From contig NC_135134.1 of the NCBI RefSeq assembly GCF_051014445.1, forward strand, positions 25,795,672 to 25,859,671: a DNA stretch of 64,000 nt, read 5' to 3'. The translations under genes and the position numbers were made by a program. The stretch is from Colletes latitarsis. Lineage: Eukaryota > Arthropoda > Insecta > Hymenoptera > Colletidae. Shown one piece after another: positions 1-13,070 of this stretch (the first letter of the stretch is position 1; every line of letters begins with the position of its first letter). The notes below the pieces were generated by a model. The model ran no database searches and was not told where the DNA came from. It was given only the letters and a program-made list of their open reading frames with translations.

Positions 1-32
1 TGATCGAAACCAGGTTTAATCGACTGTTTCAG

Positions 33-44
33 TGTGGTACCACA
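33..44. other. Conserved 12-bp palindrome in the monomer (first copy)
   Basis: TGTGGTACCACA equals its own reverse complement. It recurs once per monomer across all four satellite blocks, with occasional changes (GGTCCCACA, GGTGCCACA). Class C monomers read GGTACCATTTTG and lose one half. A perfect dyad kept in most units suits a dimeric DNA-binding protein, but the binding protein is unknown. The site is listed once as the type example. Confidence 0.6.
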
Positions 45-177
45 TTACTATGTGATCCAAACCAGAAAATAACGCAGGATATGTTCAAGGAGTATGTGAA
101 GTGTGCGAAAGTATGAGTCTGATGAGGTCAAATCCCAGACCTATCCCAGACCTAACTTGCGTTATCCTCTAAGATAT

Positions 178-353
178 TGATCGAAACCAGATTTAATCGA
201 CTGTTTCAGTGCGGTACCACATTACTACGTGATCCAAACCAGAAAAAACCCAGGATCAGTTCAACAAGTATGTGAAGAATGCGAAAGTATGAGTCTGATG
301 AGTGGAATTCCCAGGGCTGACCTAGACCTAACATGCGTTATCCCCTAAAATAT
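178..353 (+). repeat. Representative 176-bp satellite monomer
   Basis: This is one complete unit in the register used here, from TGATCGAAACC to the next TGATCGAAACC. It holds an imperfect dyad (AAACC-x-GGTTT type) near its start and a TGTGGTACCACA-type palindrome about 33 bases in, here with one change (GCGGTACC). Class A middle text follows, then the CCTA-rich stretch near its end. The length is close to a nucleosome repeat, as in many centromeric or pericentromeric satellites. That comparison is general knowledge; a centromeric role here is only inference. No protein-coding role is supported. Confidence 0.9.
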
Positions 354-2640
354 TGATCGAAACCAGGTTTAATCGACTGTTTCAGTGTGGTACCACATTA
401 CTACGTGATCCAAACCAGAAAAAACCCAGGATCCGTTCAACAAGTATGTGAAGAATGCGAAAGTATGAGTCTGATGAGTGAAAATCCCAGACCTAACCTA
501 GACTTAACATGCGTTATCCTCTAAAATATTGATCGAAACCTGGTTTAATCGACTGTTTCAGTGTGGTACCACATTACTATGTGATCCAAACCAGAAAATA
601 ACCCAGGATCTGTTCAAGGAGTATGTGAAGTGTGCGAAAGTATGAGTCTGATGAGGTCAAATCCCAGACCTATCCCAGACCTAACTTGCGTTATCCTCTA
701 AAATATTGATCGAAACCAGGTTTAATCGACTGTTTCAGTGTGGTACCACATTACTATGTGATCCAAACCAGAAAATAACGCAGGATCAGTGCAACAAGTA
801 TGTGAAGAATGCGAAAGTATGAGTCTGATGAGTGGAATTCCCAGGGCTGACCTAGACCTAACATGCGTTATCCCCTAAAATATTGATCGAAACCAGGTTT
901 AATCGACTGTTTCAGTGTGGTACCACATTACTACGTGATCCAAACCAGAAAATAACCCAGGATCTGTTCAAGGAGTATGTGAAGTGTGCGAAAGTATGAG
1001 TCTGATGAGGTCAAATCCCAGACCTATCCCAGACCTAACTTGCGTTATCCTCTAAAATATTGATCGAAACCAGGTTTAATCGACTGTTTCAGTGTGGTAC
1101 CACATTACTATGTGATCCAAACCAGAAAATAACGCAGGATCTGTTCAAGGAGTATGTGAAGTGTGCGAAAGTATGAGTCTGATGAGGTCAAATCCCAGAC
1201 CTATCCCAGACCTAACTTGCGTTATCCTCAAAAATATTGATCGAAACCAGGTTTAATCGACTGTTTCAGTGTGGTACCACATTACTACGTGATCCAAACC
1301 AGAAAATAACGCAGGATCTGTTCAAGGAGTATGTGAAGTGTGCGAAAGTATGAGTCTGATGAGGTCAAATCCCAGACCTATCCCAGACCTAACTTGCGTT
1401 ATCCTCAAAAATATTGATCGAAACCAGGTTTAATCGACTGTTTCAGTGTGGTACCACATTACTACGTGATCCAAACCAGAAAAAACCCAGGATCCGTTCA
1501 ACAAGTATGTGAAGAATGCGAAAGTATGAGTCTGATGAGTGAAAATCCCAGACCTAACCTAGACTTAACATGCGTTATCCTCTAAAATATTGATCGAAAC
1601 CTGGTTTAATCGACTGTTTCAGTGTGGTACCACATTACTATGTGATCCAAACCAGAAAATAACCCAGGATCTGTTCAAGGAGTATGTGAAGTGTGCGAAA
1701 GTATGAGTCTGATGAGGTCAAATCCCAGACCTATCCCAGACCTAACTTGCGTTATCCTCTAAAATATTGATCGAAACCAGGTTTAATCGACTGTTTCAGT
1801 GTGGTACCACATTACAATGTGATCCAAACCAGAAAATAACGCAGGATCTGTTCAAGGAGTATGTGAAGTGTGCGAAAGTATGAGTCTGATGAGGTCAAAT
1901 CCCAGACCTATCCCAGACCTAACTTGCGTTATCCTCTAAGATATTGATCGAAACCAGATTTAATCGACTGTTTCAGTGCGGTACCACATTACTACGTGAT
2001 CCAAACCAGAAAAAACCCAGGATCAGTTCAACAAGTATGTGAAGAATGCGAAAGTATGAGTCTGATGAGTCAGAATCCCAGGGCTAACATAGACCTAACA
2101 TTCGTTATCCTCTAAAAAATTGATCGAAACCAGGTTTAATCGAGTGTTTCAGTGTGGTACCACATTACTACGTGATCCAAACCAGAAAAAACCCAGGATC
2201 AGTGCAACAAGTATGTGAAGAATGCGAAAGTATGAGTCTGATGAGTGGAATTCCCAGGGCTGACCTAGACCTAACATGCGTTATCCCCTAAAATATTGAT
2301 CGAAACCAGGTTTAATCGACTGTTTCAGTGTGGTATCACACAACTACGTGACCCAAACCAGAAAAAACCCAGGATCTGTTCAACAAGTATGTGAAAAACG
2401 CGAAAGTATGAGCCTGATGAGGGCAAATCCCAGACGTATCCCAGACCTAACTTGCGTTATCCTCTAAAATATTGATCGAAACCAGGTTTAATTGACCGTC
2501 TCAGTGTGGTACCACATTACTACGTGATCCAAACCAGAAAAAACCCAGGATCCGTTCAACAAGTATGTGAAGAATGCGAAAGTATGAGTCTGATGAGTGA
2601 AAATCCCAGACCTAACCTAGACTTAACATGCGTTATCCTC

Positions 2641-3700
2641 TAAAATATTGATCGAAACCTGGTTTAATCGACTGTTTCAGTGTGGTACCACATTACTATG
2701 TGATCCAAACCAGAAAATAACCCAGGATCTGTTCAAGGAGTATGTGAAGTGTGCGAAAGTATGAGTCTGATGAGGTCAAATCCCAGACCTATCCCAGACC
2801 TAACTTGCGTTATCCTCTAAAATATTGATCGAAACCAGGTTTAATCGACTGTTTCAGTGTGGTACCACATTACTATGTGATCCAAACCAGAAAATAACGC
2901 AGGATCTGTTCAAGGAGTATGTGAAGTGTGCGAAAGTATGAGTCTGATGAGGTCAAATCCCAGACCTATCCCAGACCTAACTTGCGTTATCCTCAAAAAT
3001 ATTGATCGAAACCAGGTTTAATCGACTGTTTCAGTGTGGTACCACATTACTACGTGATCCAAACCAGAAAAAACCCAGGATCCGTTCAACAAGTATGTGA
3101 AGAATGCGAAAGTATGAGTCTGATGAGTGAAAATCCCAGACCTAACCTAGACTTAACATGCGTTATCCTCTAAAATATTGATCGAAACCTGGTTTAATCG
3201 ACTGTTTCAGTGTGGTACCACATTACTATGTGATCCAAACCAGAAAATAACCCAGGATCTGTTCAAGGAGTATGTGAAGTGTGCGAAAGTATGAGTCTGA
3301 TGAGGTCAAATCCCAGACCTATCCCAGACCTAACTTGCGTTATCCTCTAAAATATTGATCGAAACCAGGTTTAATCGACTGTTTCAGTGTGGTACCACAT
3401 TACTATGTGATCCAAACCAGAAAATAACGCAGGATCTGTTCAAGGAGTATGTGAAGTGTGCGAAAGTATGAGTCTGATGAGGTCAAATCCCAGACCTATC
3501 CCAGACCTAACTTGCGTTATCCTCAAAAATATTGATCGAAACCAGGTTTAATCGACTGTTTCAGTGTGGTACCACATTACTACGTGATCCAAACCAGAAA
3601 AAACCCAGGATCCGTTCAACAAGTATGTGAAGAATGCGAAAGTATGAGTCTGATGAGTGAAAATCCCAGACCTAACCTAGTCTTAACATGCGTTATCCTC
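2641..3700. repeat. Two tandem copies of a 530-bp trimer higher-order repeat
   Basis: The segment 2641-3170 is followed directly by a nearly identical copy at 3171-3700. Each unit is three monomers (177+177+176). The GAAAATCCCAGACCTAACC landmark falls at 2599, 3129 and 3659, exactly 530 apart. Earlier copies of the landmark at 480 and 1541 fit six-monomer spacings (1061 and 1058), so the same trimer logic runs through the first 4 kb. Confidence 0.85.
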
Positions 3701-3999
3701 TAAAATATTGATCGAAACCTGGTTTAATCGACTGTTTCAGTGCGGTACCACATTACTACGTGATCCAAACCAGAAAAAACCCAGGATCAGTTGAACAAGT
3801 ATGTGAAGAATGCGAAAGTATGAGTCTGATGAGTGAGAATCCCAGGGCTAACATAGACCTAACATTCGTTATCCTCTAAAAAATTGATCGAAACCAGGTT
3901 TAACCGAGTGTTTCAGTGTGGTACCACATTACTACGTGATCCAAACCAGAAAAAACCCAGGATCAGTGCAACAAGTATGTGAAGAATGCGAAAGTATGA

Positions 4000-5110
4000 G
4001 TCTGATGAGTGGAATTCCCAGGGCTGACCTAGACCTAACATGCGTTATCCCCTAAAATATTGATCGAAACCAGGTTTAATCGACTGTTTCAATGTGGTAT
4101 CACACAACTACGTGACCCAAACCAGAAAAAACCCAGGATCTGTTCAACAAGTATGTGAAAAACGCGAAAGTATGAGCCTGATGAGGGCAAATCCCAGACG
4201 TATCCCAGACCTAACTTGCGTTATCCTCTAAAATATTGATCGAAACCAGGTTTAATTGACCGTCTCAGTGTGGTACCACATTACTACGTGATCCAAACCA
4301 GAAAAAACCCAGGATCCGTTCAACAAGTATGTGAAGAATGCGAAAGTATGAGTCTGATGAGTGTAATTCCCAGACCTAACCTAGACCTAACATGCGTTAC
4401 CCTCTAAAATATTGAGCGAAACCAGGTTTAATGGACTGTTTCAATGTGGTACCACACTACATCGTGATCCAAACCAGAAAAAACCGAGGATCTGTTCAAC
4501 AAGTATGTGAAAAACGCTAAACTGTGAGCCTGATGAGGGCAAATCCTAGACCTAACCGAGACCTAAGATGCGGTATCCTCTAAAATATTTATCCAGACCA
4601 GGTTTCATTGAATGTTTCAGTGTGGTACCACTTTACTACGTGATCCAATCCAGAAACAGCCCAGGAACTAGCCATGAAGTATGAGAAACATGCGAAAGAA
4701 TGAGCCAGATGAGATCAAATCCCAGACCTAACCTAGACCTAACATGAATTATTCTGTAATATATTGATCGAAACCAGGTTTAATTGACTGTTTCAGTGTG
4801 GTCCCACATTACTACGTGATCCAAACGAGAAAAAAAACAGGATCCGTTCAACAAGAATGTGAAGAATGCGAAAGTATGAGTCTGATGAGTGAAAATCTCA
4901 GGCCTAACCTAGACCTAACATGCGTTATCCTCTAAAATATTGATCGAAACCTGGTTTAATCGACTGTTTCAGTGTGGTACCACATTACTATGTTATCCAA
5001 ACCAGAAAATAACCCAGGATCTGTTCAAGGAGTATGTGAAGTGTTGCGAAAGTATGAGTCTGATGAGGTCAAATCCGAGACCTAACCCAGACCTAACATG
5101 CGTTAGCCTC
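4000..5110. repeat. Satellite block repeated at 13515-14625
   Basis: This block carries rare variants in the same order as 13515-14625: a GACGTATCCC variant, ATTGAGCGAAACC, CATCGTGATCC, and AACTAGCCATGAAG. The offset measured at GACGTATCC is 9514 bp, about 54 monomers. The shared order of rare variants shows a copied segment. Boundaries are by eye and good to roughly one monomer. Confidence 0.75.
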
Positions 5111-5339
5111 TAAAATATTTATCAAGACCTGGTTTAATTGAAAGTTTCAGTGTGGTACCACATTACTACGTGATCCAAACTAGAAAAAACCCAGGATCCG
5201 TTCATCAAGTATGTGAAGAATGCGAGAGTATGAGTCTGATCAGTGAAAATCTCAGACCTTACCTAGACCTAACTTGCGTTGTCCTCTAAAATATTGACGG
5301 AAACCAGGTTTCATTGACTGTTTCAGTGTGGTACTACAT

Positions 5340-7080
5340 TACTACGTGATGCAATCCAGGAAAAGCCCAGGATCTAGCCATGAAGTATGAGAAATATGCG
5401 AAAGTATGAGCCTGATGAGGGCACATCCTAGACCTAACCCAGACCTAACATGCGTTAGCCTCTAAAGTATTTATCAAGACCTGGTTTAATTGAAAGTTTC
5501 AGTGTGGTACCACATTACTACGTGATGCAATCCAGAAAAAGCCCAGGATCTAGCCATCAAGTTTGAGAAATATGCGAAAGAATGAGCCTGATGAGAGCAA
5601 ATCCCAGAGCTAACCTAGACCTTACATGCGTTATCCTCTAAAATATTGAGCGAAACCAGGTTTAATGGACTGTTTCAGTGTGGTACCACACTACTTCGTG
5701 ATCCAAACTAGAAAAAACCCAGGATCTGTTCAACAAGTATGTGAAAAACGCTAAACTGTGAGCCTGATGAGGGCAAATCTTAGACCTAACCCAGACCTAA
5801 GATGCGTTAACCTCTAAAATATTAATCCAGACCAGGTTTCATTGAATGTTTCAGTGTGGTACCACTTAACTACGTTATCCAATCCAGAAATAGCACAGGA
5901 TCTAGCCATGAAGTATGAGAAATATGCGAAAGTAAGAGCCTGATGAGGGCAAATCATAGACCTATCCCAGACCTAACTTGCGTTATCCTCTAAAATATTG
6001 ATCGAAACCAGGTTTAATTGACTGTTTCAGCGTGGTACCACATTACTACGTGATACAATCCAGAAACAGCCCAGGATGTAGCCTTGAAGTATGAGAAATA
6101 TGCGACAGTATGAGCCTGATGAGTGAAAATCCCAGGCCTAACCTAGACCTACCATGCGTTATCCTCTAATATATTGATCCAAACCAGGTATAATGGACTG
6201 TTTCAGTGTGGTACCACACTACAACGTGATCCAAACCAGAAAAAACCCAGGATCTGTTCAACAAGTATGTGAAAAACGCGAAAGTATGAGCCTGATGAGG
6301 GCAAATCCAAGACCTATCCCAGACCTAACTTGCGTTGTCCTCTAAGATATAGATGGAAACCAGGTTTAATTGACTGTTTCAGTGTTGTACTTCATTACTA
6401 CGTGATGCAATCCAGAAAAAGCCCAGGATCTAGCCATCAAGTTTCAGAAATATGCGAAAGAATGAGCCTGATGAGGGCAAATCCCAGACCTAACCTAGAC
6501 CTAACATGAATAATTCTCTAAAATATTGATTGAAACCAGGTTTAATTGACTGTTTCAGTGTGGTCCCACATTACTACGTGATCCAAACCAGAAAAAACCC
6601 AGGATCCGTTCAACAAGTATGTGAAGAATGCGAAAGTATGAGACTGATGAGTGAAAATCCCAGGCCTATCCTAGACCTAACATGCGTTATCCTCAAAACT
6701 ATTGACCGAAACCTGGTTTAATCGACCGTTTCAGTGTGGTACCACATTACTATGTGATCCAAACCAGAAAAAACCCAGGATCTGTTCAACAAGTATGTGA
6801 AGAACGCTAAACTGTGAGCCTGATGAGGGCAAATCTTAGACCTAACCCAGACCTAAGATGCGTTAACCTCTAAAATATTTATCCAGACCAGGTTTCATTG
6901 AATGTTTCAGTGTGGTACCACTTTACTACGTGATCCAATCCAGAAATAGCCCAGGATCTAGCCATGAAGTATGAGAAATATGCGAAAGTAAGAGCCTGAT
7001 GAGGGCAAATCCTGGACCTATCCCAGACCTAACTTGCGTTATCCTCTAAAATATTTATCAAGACCAGGTTTAATTGAATG
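5340..7080. repeat. Satellite block repeated at 11330-13070 (offset 5990)
   Basis: Rare marks shared at a constant 5990-bp offset include CCAGGAAAAGCCC, GGGCACATCCTAG, AAATATTAATCC, the GTTGTACTTCATT monomer, and the AATAATTCTCTAA.ATATTGATTG junction (6510/12500). Upstream, the flanks near 5300 and 11290 differ. Downstream, the two diverge just after 7080/13070. The block is about ten monomers long. Confidence 0.8.
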
Positions 7081-10000
7081 TTTCAGTGTGGTACCACATT
7101 ACTACGTGATCCAAACTAGAAAAAACCCAGGATCCGTTCATCAAGTATGTGAAGAATGCGAGAGTATGAGTCTGATCAGTGAAAATCTCAGACCTTACCT
7201 AGACCTAACTTGCGTTGTCCTCTAAAATATTGACGGAAACCAGGTTTCATTGACTGTTTCAGTGTGGTACTACATTACTACGTGATGCAATCCAGAAAAA
7301 GCCCAGGATCTAGCCATGAAGTATGAGAAATATGCGAAAGAATGAGCCTGATGAGAGCAAATCCCAGACCTAACCTAGACCTAACATGCGTTACCCTCTA
7401 AAATATTGAGCGAAACCAGGTTTAATGGACTGTTTCAATGTGGTACCACACTACATCGTGATCCAAACCAGAAAAAACCCAGGATCTGTTCAACAAGTAT
7501 GTGAAAAACGCTAAACTGTGAGCCTGATGAGGGCAAATCTTAGACCTAACCCAGACCTAAGATGCGTTATCCTCTAAAATATTTATCCAGACCAGGTTTC
7601 ATTGAATGTTTCAGTGTGGTCCCACATTACTACGTGATCCAAACCAGAAAAAGCCCAGGATCCGTTCAAGAAGTATGTGAAGAATGCGAAAGTATGAGTC
7701 TGATGAGTGAAAATCCCAGGCCTAACCTAGACCTAGCATGCGTTATCCTCTATAAAATTGTTCGAAACCTGGTTTAATCGACTGTTTCAGTGTGCTACCA
7801 CATTACTATGTGATCCAAACCAGAAAATAACCCAGGATCTGTTCAAGGAGTATGTGCAGTGTGCGAAAGTATGAGTCTGATGAGGTCAAATCCCAGACCT
7901 ATCCCAGACCTAACTTGCGTTATCCTCAAAAATATTGATCGAAACCAGGTTTAATCGACTGTTTCAGTGTGGTACCACATTACTACGTGATCCAAACCAG
8001 AAAAAACCCAGGATCCGTTCAACAAGTATGTGAAGAATGCGAAAGTATGAGTCTGATGAGTGAAAATCCCAGACCTAACCTAGACTTAACATGCGTTATC
8101 CTCTAAAATATTGATCGAAACCTGGTTTAATCGACTGTTTCAGTGTGGTACCACATTACTATGTGATCCAAACCAGAAAATAACCCAGGATCTGTTCAAG
8201 GAGTATGTGAAGTGTGCGAAAGTATGAGTCTGATGAGGTCAAATCCCAGACCTATCCCAGACCTAACTTGCGTTATCCTCTAAAATATTGATCGAAACCA
8301 GGTTTAATCGACTGTTTCAGTGTGGTACCACATTACTATATGATCCAAACCAGAAAATAACCCAGGATCCGTTCAACAAGTATGTGAAGAATGCGAAAGT
8401 ATGAGTCTGATGAGTGTAATTCCCAGACCTAACCTAGACCTAACATGCGTTACCCTCTAAAATATTGAGCGAAACCAGGTTTAATGGACTGTTTCAATGT
8501 GGTACCACACTACATCGTGATCCAAACCAGAAAAAACCGAGGATCTGTTCAACAAGTATGTGAAAAACGCTAAACTGTGAGCCTGATGAGGGCAAATCTT
8601 AGACCTAACCGAGACCTAAGATGCGGTATCCTCTAAAATATTTATCCAGACCAGGTTTCATTGAATGTTTCAGTGTGGTACCACTTTACTACGTGATCCA
8701 ATCCAGAAACAGCCCAGGAACTAGCCATGAAGTATGAGAAACATGCGAAAGAATGAGCCAGATGAGATCAAATCCCAGACCTAACCTAGACCTAACATGA
8801 ATTATTCTGTAATATATTGATCGAAACCAGGTTTAATTGACTGTTTCAGTGTGGTCCCACATTACTACGTGATCCAAACGAGAAAAAAAACAGGATCCGT
8901 TCAACAAGAATGTGAAGAATGCGAAAGTATGAGTCTGATGAGTGAAAATCTCAGGCCTAACCTAGACCTAACATGCGTTATCCTCTAAAATATTGATCGA
9001 AACCTGGTTTAATCGACTGTTTCAGTGTGGTACCACATTACTATGTTATCCAAACCAGAAAATAACCCAGGATCTGTTCAAGGAGTATGTGAAGTGTAGC
9101 GAAAGTATGAGTCTGATGAGGTCAAATCCGAGACCTAACCCAGACCTAACATGCGTTAGCCTCTAAAATATTTATCAAGACCTGGTTTAATTGAAAGTTT
9201 CAGTGTGGTACCACATTACTACGTGATGCAATCCAGAAAAAGCCCAGGATCTAGCCATCAAGTTTGAGAAATATGCGAAGGAATGTGCCTGATGAGAGCA
9301 AATCCCAGACCTAACCTAGACCTAACATGAATTGTTCTCTAAAATATTGACCGAAACCAGGTTTAATTGACTGTTTCAGTGTGGTCCCACATTACTACGT
9401 GATCCAAACCAGAAAAAACCCAGGATCTGTTCAACAAGTATGTGAAAAACGCTAAACTGTGAGCCTGATGAGGGCAAATCGTAGACCTAACCCAGACCTA
9501 AGATGCGTTAACCTCTAAAATATTTATCCAGACCAGGTTTCATTGAATGTTTCAGTGTGGTACCACTTTACTACGTGATGCAATCCAGGAAAAGCCCAGG
9601 ATCTAGCCATGAAGTATGAGAAATATGCGAAAGTATGAGCCTGATGAGGGCACATCCTAGACCTAACCTAGACCTAACATGCGTTAGCCTCCAAAATATT
9701 TATCAAGACCTGGTTTAATTGAAAGTTTCAGTGTGGTACCACATTACTACGTGATGCAATCCAGAAAAAGCCCAGGATCTAGCCATCAAGTTTGAGAAAT
9801 ATGCGAAAGAATGTGCCTGATGAGAGCAAATCGCAGACCTAACCTAGACCTAACATGAATTATTCTCTAAAATATTGACCGAAACCAGGTTTAATTGTCT
9901 GTTTCAGTGTGGTCCCACATTACTACGTGATCCAAACCAGAAAAAAACCAGGATCCGTTCAACAAGTATGTGAAGAATGCGAAAGTATGAGTCCGATGAG

Positions 10001-11329
10001 TGAAAATCCCAGGCCTAACCTAGACCTAACATGCGTTATCCTCAAAAATATTGATCGAAACCTGGTTTAATCAACTGTTTCAGTGTGGTACCACATTACT
10101 ATGTGATCCAAACCAGAAAATAACCCAGGATCTGTTCAACAAGTATGTGAAAAACGCGAAAGTATGAGTCTGATGAGGTCAAATCCCAGACCAATCCCAG
10201 ACTTAAATTGCGTTATCCTCTAAAATATTGATCGAAACCAGGTTTAATCGACTGTTTCAGTGTGGTACCACACTATTACGTGATCCAAACCAGAAAAAAC
10301 CCAGGATCTAGCCATCAAGTATGAGAAATATGCGAAAGAATGAGCCTGATGAGAGCAAATCCCAGACCTAACCTAGACCTTACATGCGTTATCCTCTAAA
10401 ATATTGAGCGAAACCAGGTTTAATGGACTGTTTCAGTGTGGTACCACACTACTTCGTGATACAAACCAGAAAAATCCCAGGATCTGTTGAACAAGTATGT
10501 GAAAAACGCTAAACTGTGAGCCTGATGAGGGCAAATCTTAGACCTAACCCAGACCTAAGATGCGTTAACCTCTAAAATATTTATCCAGACCAGGTTTAAT
10601 TGACTGTTTCAGCGTGGTACCACATTACTACGTGATACAATCCAGAAACAGCCCAGGATCTAGCCTTGAAGTATGAGAAATATGCGAAAGTATGAGCCTG
10701 ATGAGAGCAAATCCCAGACCTAACCTAGACCTTACATGCGTTATCCTCTAAAATATTGATCGATACCAGGTTTAATTGACTGTTTCAGCGTGGTACCACA
10801 TTACTACGTGATACAATCCAGAAACAGCCCAGGATCTAGCCATGAAGTATGAGAAACATGCGAAAGAATGAGCCAGATGAGAGCAAATCCCAGACCTAAC
10901 CTAGACCGAACGTGAATTATTCTCTAATATATTGATCGAAACCAGGTTTAATTGACTGTTTCAGTGTGGTCCCACATTACTACTTGATCCAAACGAGAAA
11001 AAACCCAGGATCCGTTCAACAAGAATGTGAAGAATGCGAAAGTATGAGTCTGATGAGAGCAAATCCCAGACCTAACCTAGACCTAACATGAATTATTCTC
11101 TAAAATATTGACCGAAACCAGGTTTAATTGACTGTTTCAGTGTGGTCCCACATTACTACGTGATCCAAACCAGAAAAAACCCAGGATCAGTTCAACAAGT
11201 ATGTGAAAAACGCTAAACTGCGAGCCTGATGAGGGCAAATCGTAGACCTAATCCAGACCTAAGATGCGTTAACCTCTAAAATATTTATCCAGACCAGGTT
11301 TCATTGAATGTTTCAGTGTGGTACCACTT

Positions 11330-13070
11330 TACTACGTGATGCAATCCAGGAAAAGCCCAGGATCTAGCCATGAAGTATGAGAAATATGCGAAAGTATGAG
11401 CCTGATGAGGGCACATCCTAGACCTAACCCAGACCTAACATGCGTTAGCCTCTAAAGTATTTATCAAGACCTGGTTTAATTGAAAGTTTCAGTGTGGTAC
11501 CACATTACTACGTGATGCAATCCAGAAAAAGCCCAGGATCTAGCCATCAAGTTTGAGAAATATGCGAAAGAATGAGCCTGATCAGAGCAAATCCCAGAGC
11601 TAACCTAGACCTTACATGCGTTATCCTCTAAAATATTGAGCGAAACCAGGTTTAATGGACTGTTTCAGTGTGGTACCACACTACTTCGTGATCCAAACTA
11701 GAAAAAACCCAGGATCTGTTCAACAAGTATGTGAAAAACGCTAAACTGTGAGCCTGATGAGGGCAAATCTTAGACCTAACCCAGACCTAAGATGCGTTAA
11801 CCTCTAAAATATTAATCCAGACCAGGTTTCATTGAATGTTTCAGTGTGGTACCACTTTACTACGTGATCCAATCCAGAAATAGCACAAGATCTAGCCATG
11901 AGGTATGAGAAATATGCGAAAGTAAGAGCCTGATGAGGGCAAATCCTAGACCTATCCCAGACCTAACTTGCGTTATCCTCTAAAATATTGATCGAAACCA
12001 GGTTTAATTGACTGTTTCAGCGTGGTACCACATTACTACGTGACACAATCCAGAAACAGCCCACGATGTAGCCTTGAAGTATGAGAAATATGCGACAGTA
12101 TGAGCCTGATGAGTGAAAATCCCAGGCCTAACCTAGACCTACCATGCGTTATCCTCTAATATATTGATCCAAACCAGGTATAATGGACTGTTTCAGTGTG
12201 GTACCACACTACTACGTGATCCAAACCAGAAAAAACCCAGGATCTGTTCAACAAGTATGTGAAAAACGCGAAAGTATGAGCCTGATGAGGGCAAATCCAA
12301 GACCTATCCCAGACCTAACTTGCGTTGTCCTCTAAGATATGGATGGAAACCAGGTTTAATTGACTGTTTCAGTGTTGTACTTCATTACTACGTGATGCAA
12401 TCCAGAAAAAGCCCAGGATCTAGCCATCAAGTTTCAGAAATATGCGAAAGAATGAGCCTGATGAGGGCAAATCCCAGACCTAACCTAGACCTAACATGAA
12501 TAATTCTCTAAGATATTGATTGAAACCAGGTTTAATTGACTGTTTCAGTGTGGTCCCACATTACTACGTGATCCAAACCAGAAAAAACCCAGGATCCGTT
12601 CAACAAGTATGTGAAGAATGCGAAAGTATGAGACTGATGAGTGAAAATCCCAGGCCTAACCTAGACCTAACATGCGTTATCCTCAAAACTATTGACCGAA
12701 ACCTGTTTTAATCGACCGTTTCAGTGTGGTACCACATTGCTATGTGATCCAAACCAGAAAAAACCCAGGATCTGTTCAACAAGTATGTGAAGAACGCTAA
12801 ACTGTGAGCCTGATGAGGGCAAATCTTAGACCTAACCCAGACCTAAGATGCGTTAACCTCTAAAATATTTATCCAGACCAGGTTTCATTGAATGTTTCAG
12901 TGTGGTACCACTTTACTACGTGATCCAATCCAGAAATAGCCCAGGATCTAGCCATGAAGTATGAGAAATATGCGAAAGTAAGAGCCTGATGAGGGCAAAT
13001 CCTGGACCTATCCCAGACCTAACTTGCGTTATCCTCTAAAATATTTATCAAGACCAGGTTTAATTGAATG
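11330..13070. repeat. Second copy of the 5340-7080 block; part recurs near 15855-16985
   Basis: The block matches 5340-7080 at an offset of 5990. Its inner portion (about 11640-12770) recurs again at about 15855-16985, offset 4215, measured at GATGCGTTAACCTC (11791 and 16006). Three copies of one monomer order point to repeated segmental duplication inside the array. Confidence 0.75.

Noticed and set aside
6530..7777. Series of 60-75 codon ORFs in the satellite as a gene family
   Set aside because: They recur once per monomer wherever no indel occurs, start and stop at the monomer junction, and break freely in neighbours. This is periodic noncoding sequence, not conserved coding.
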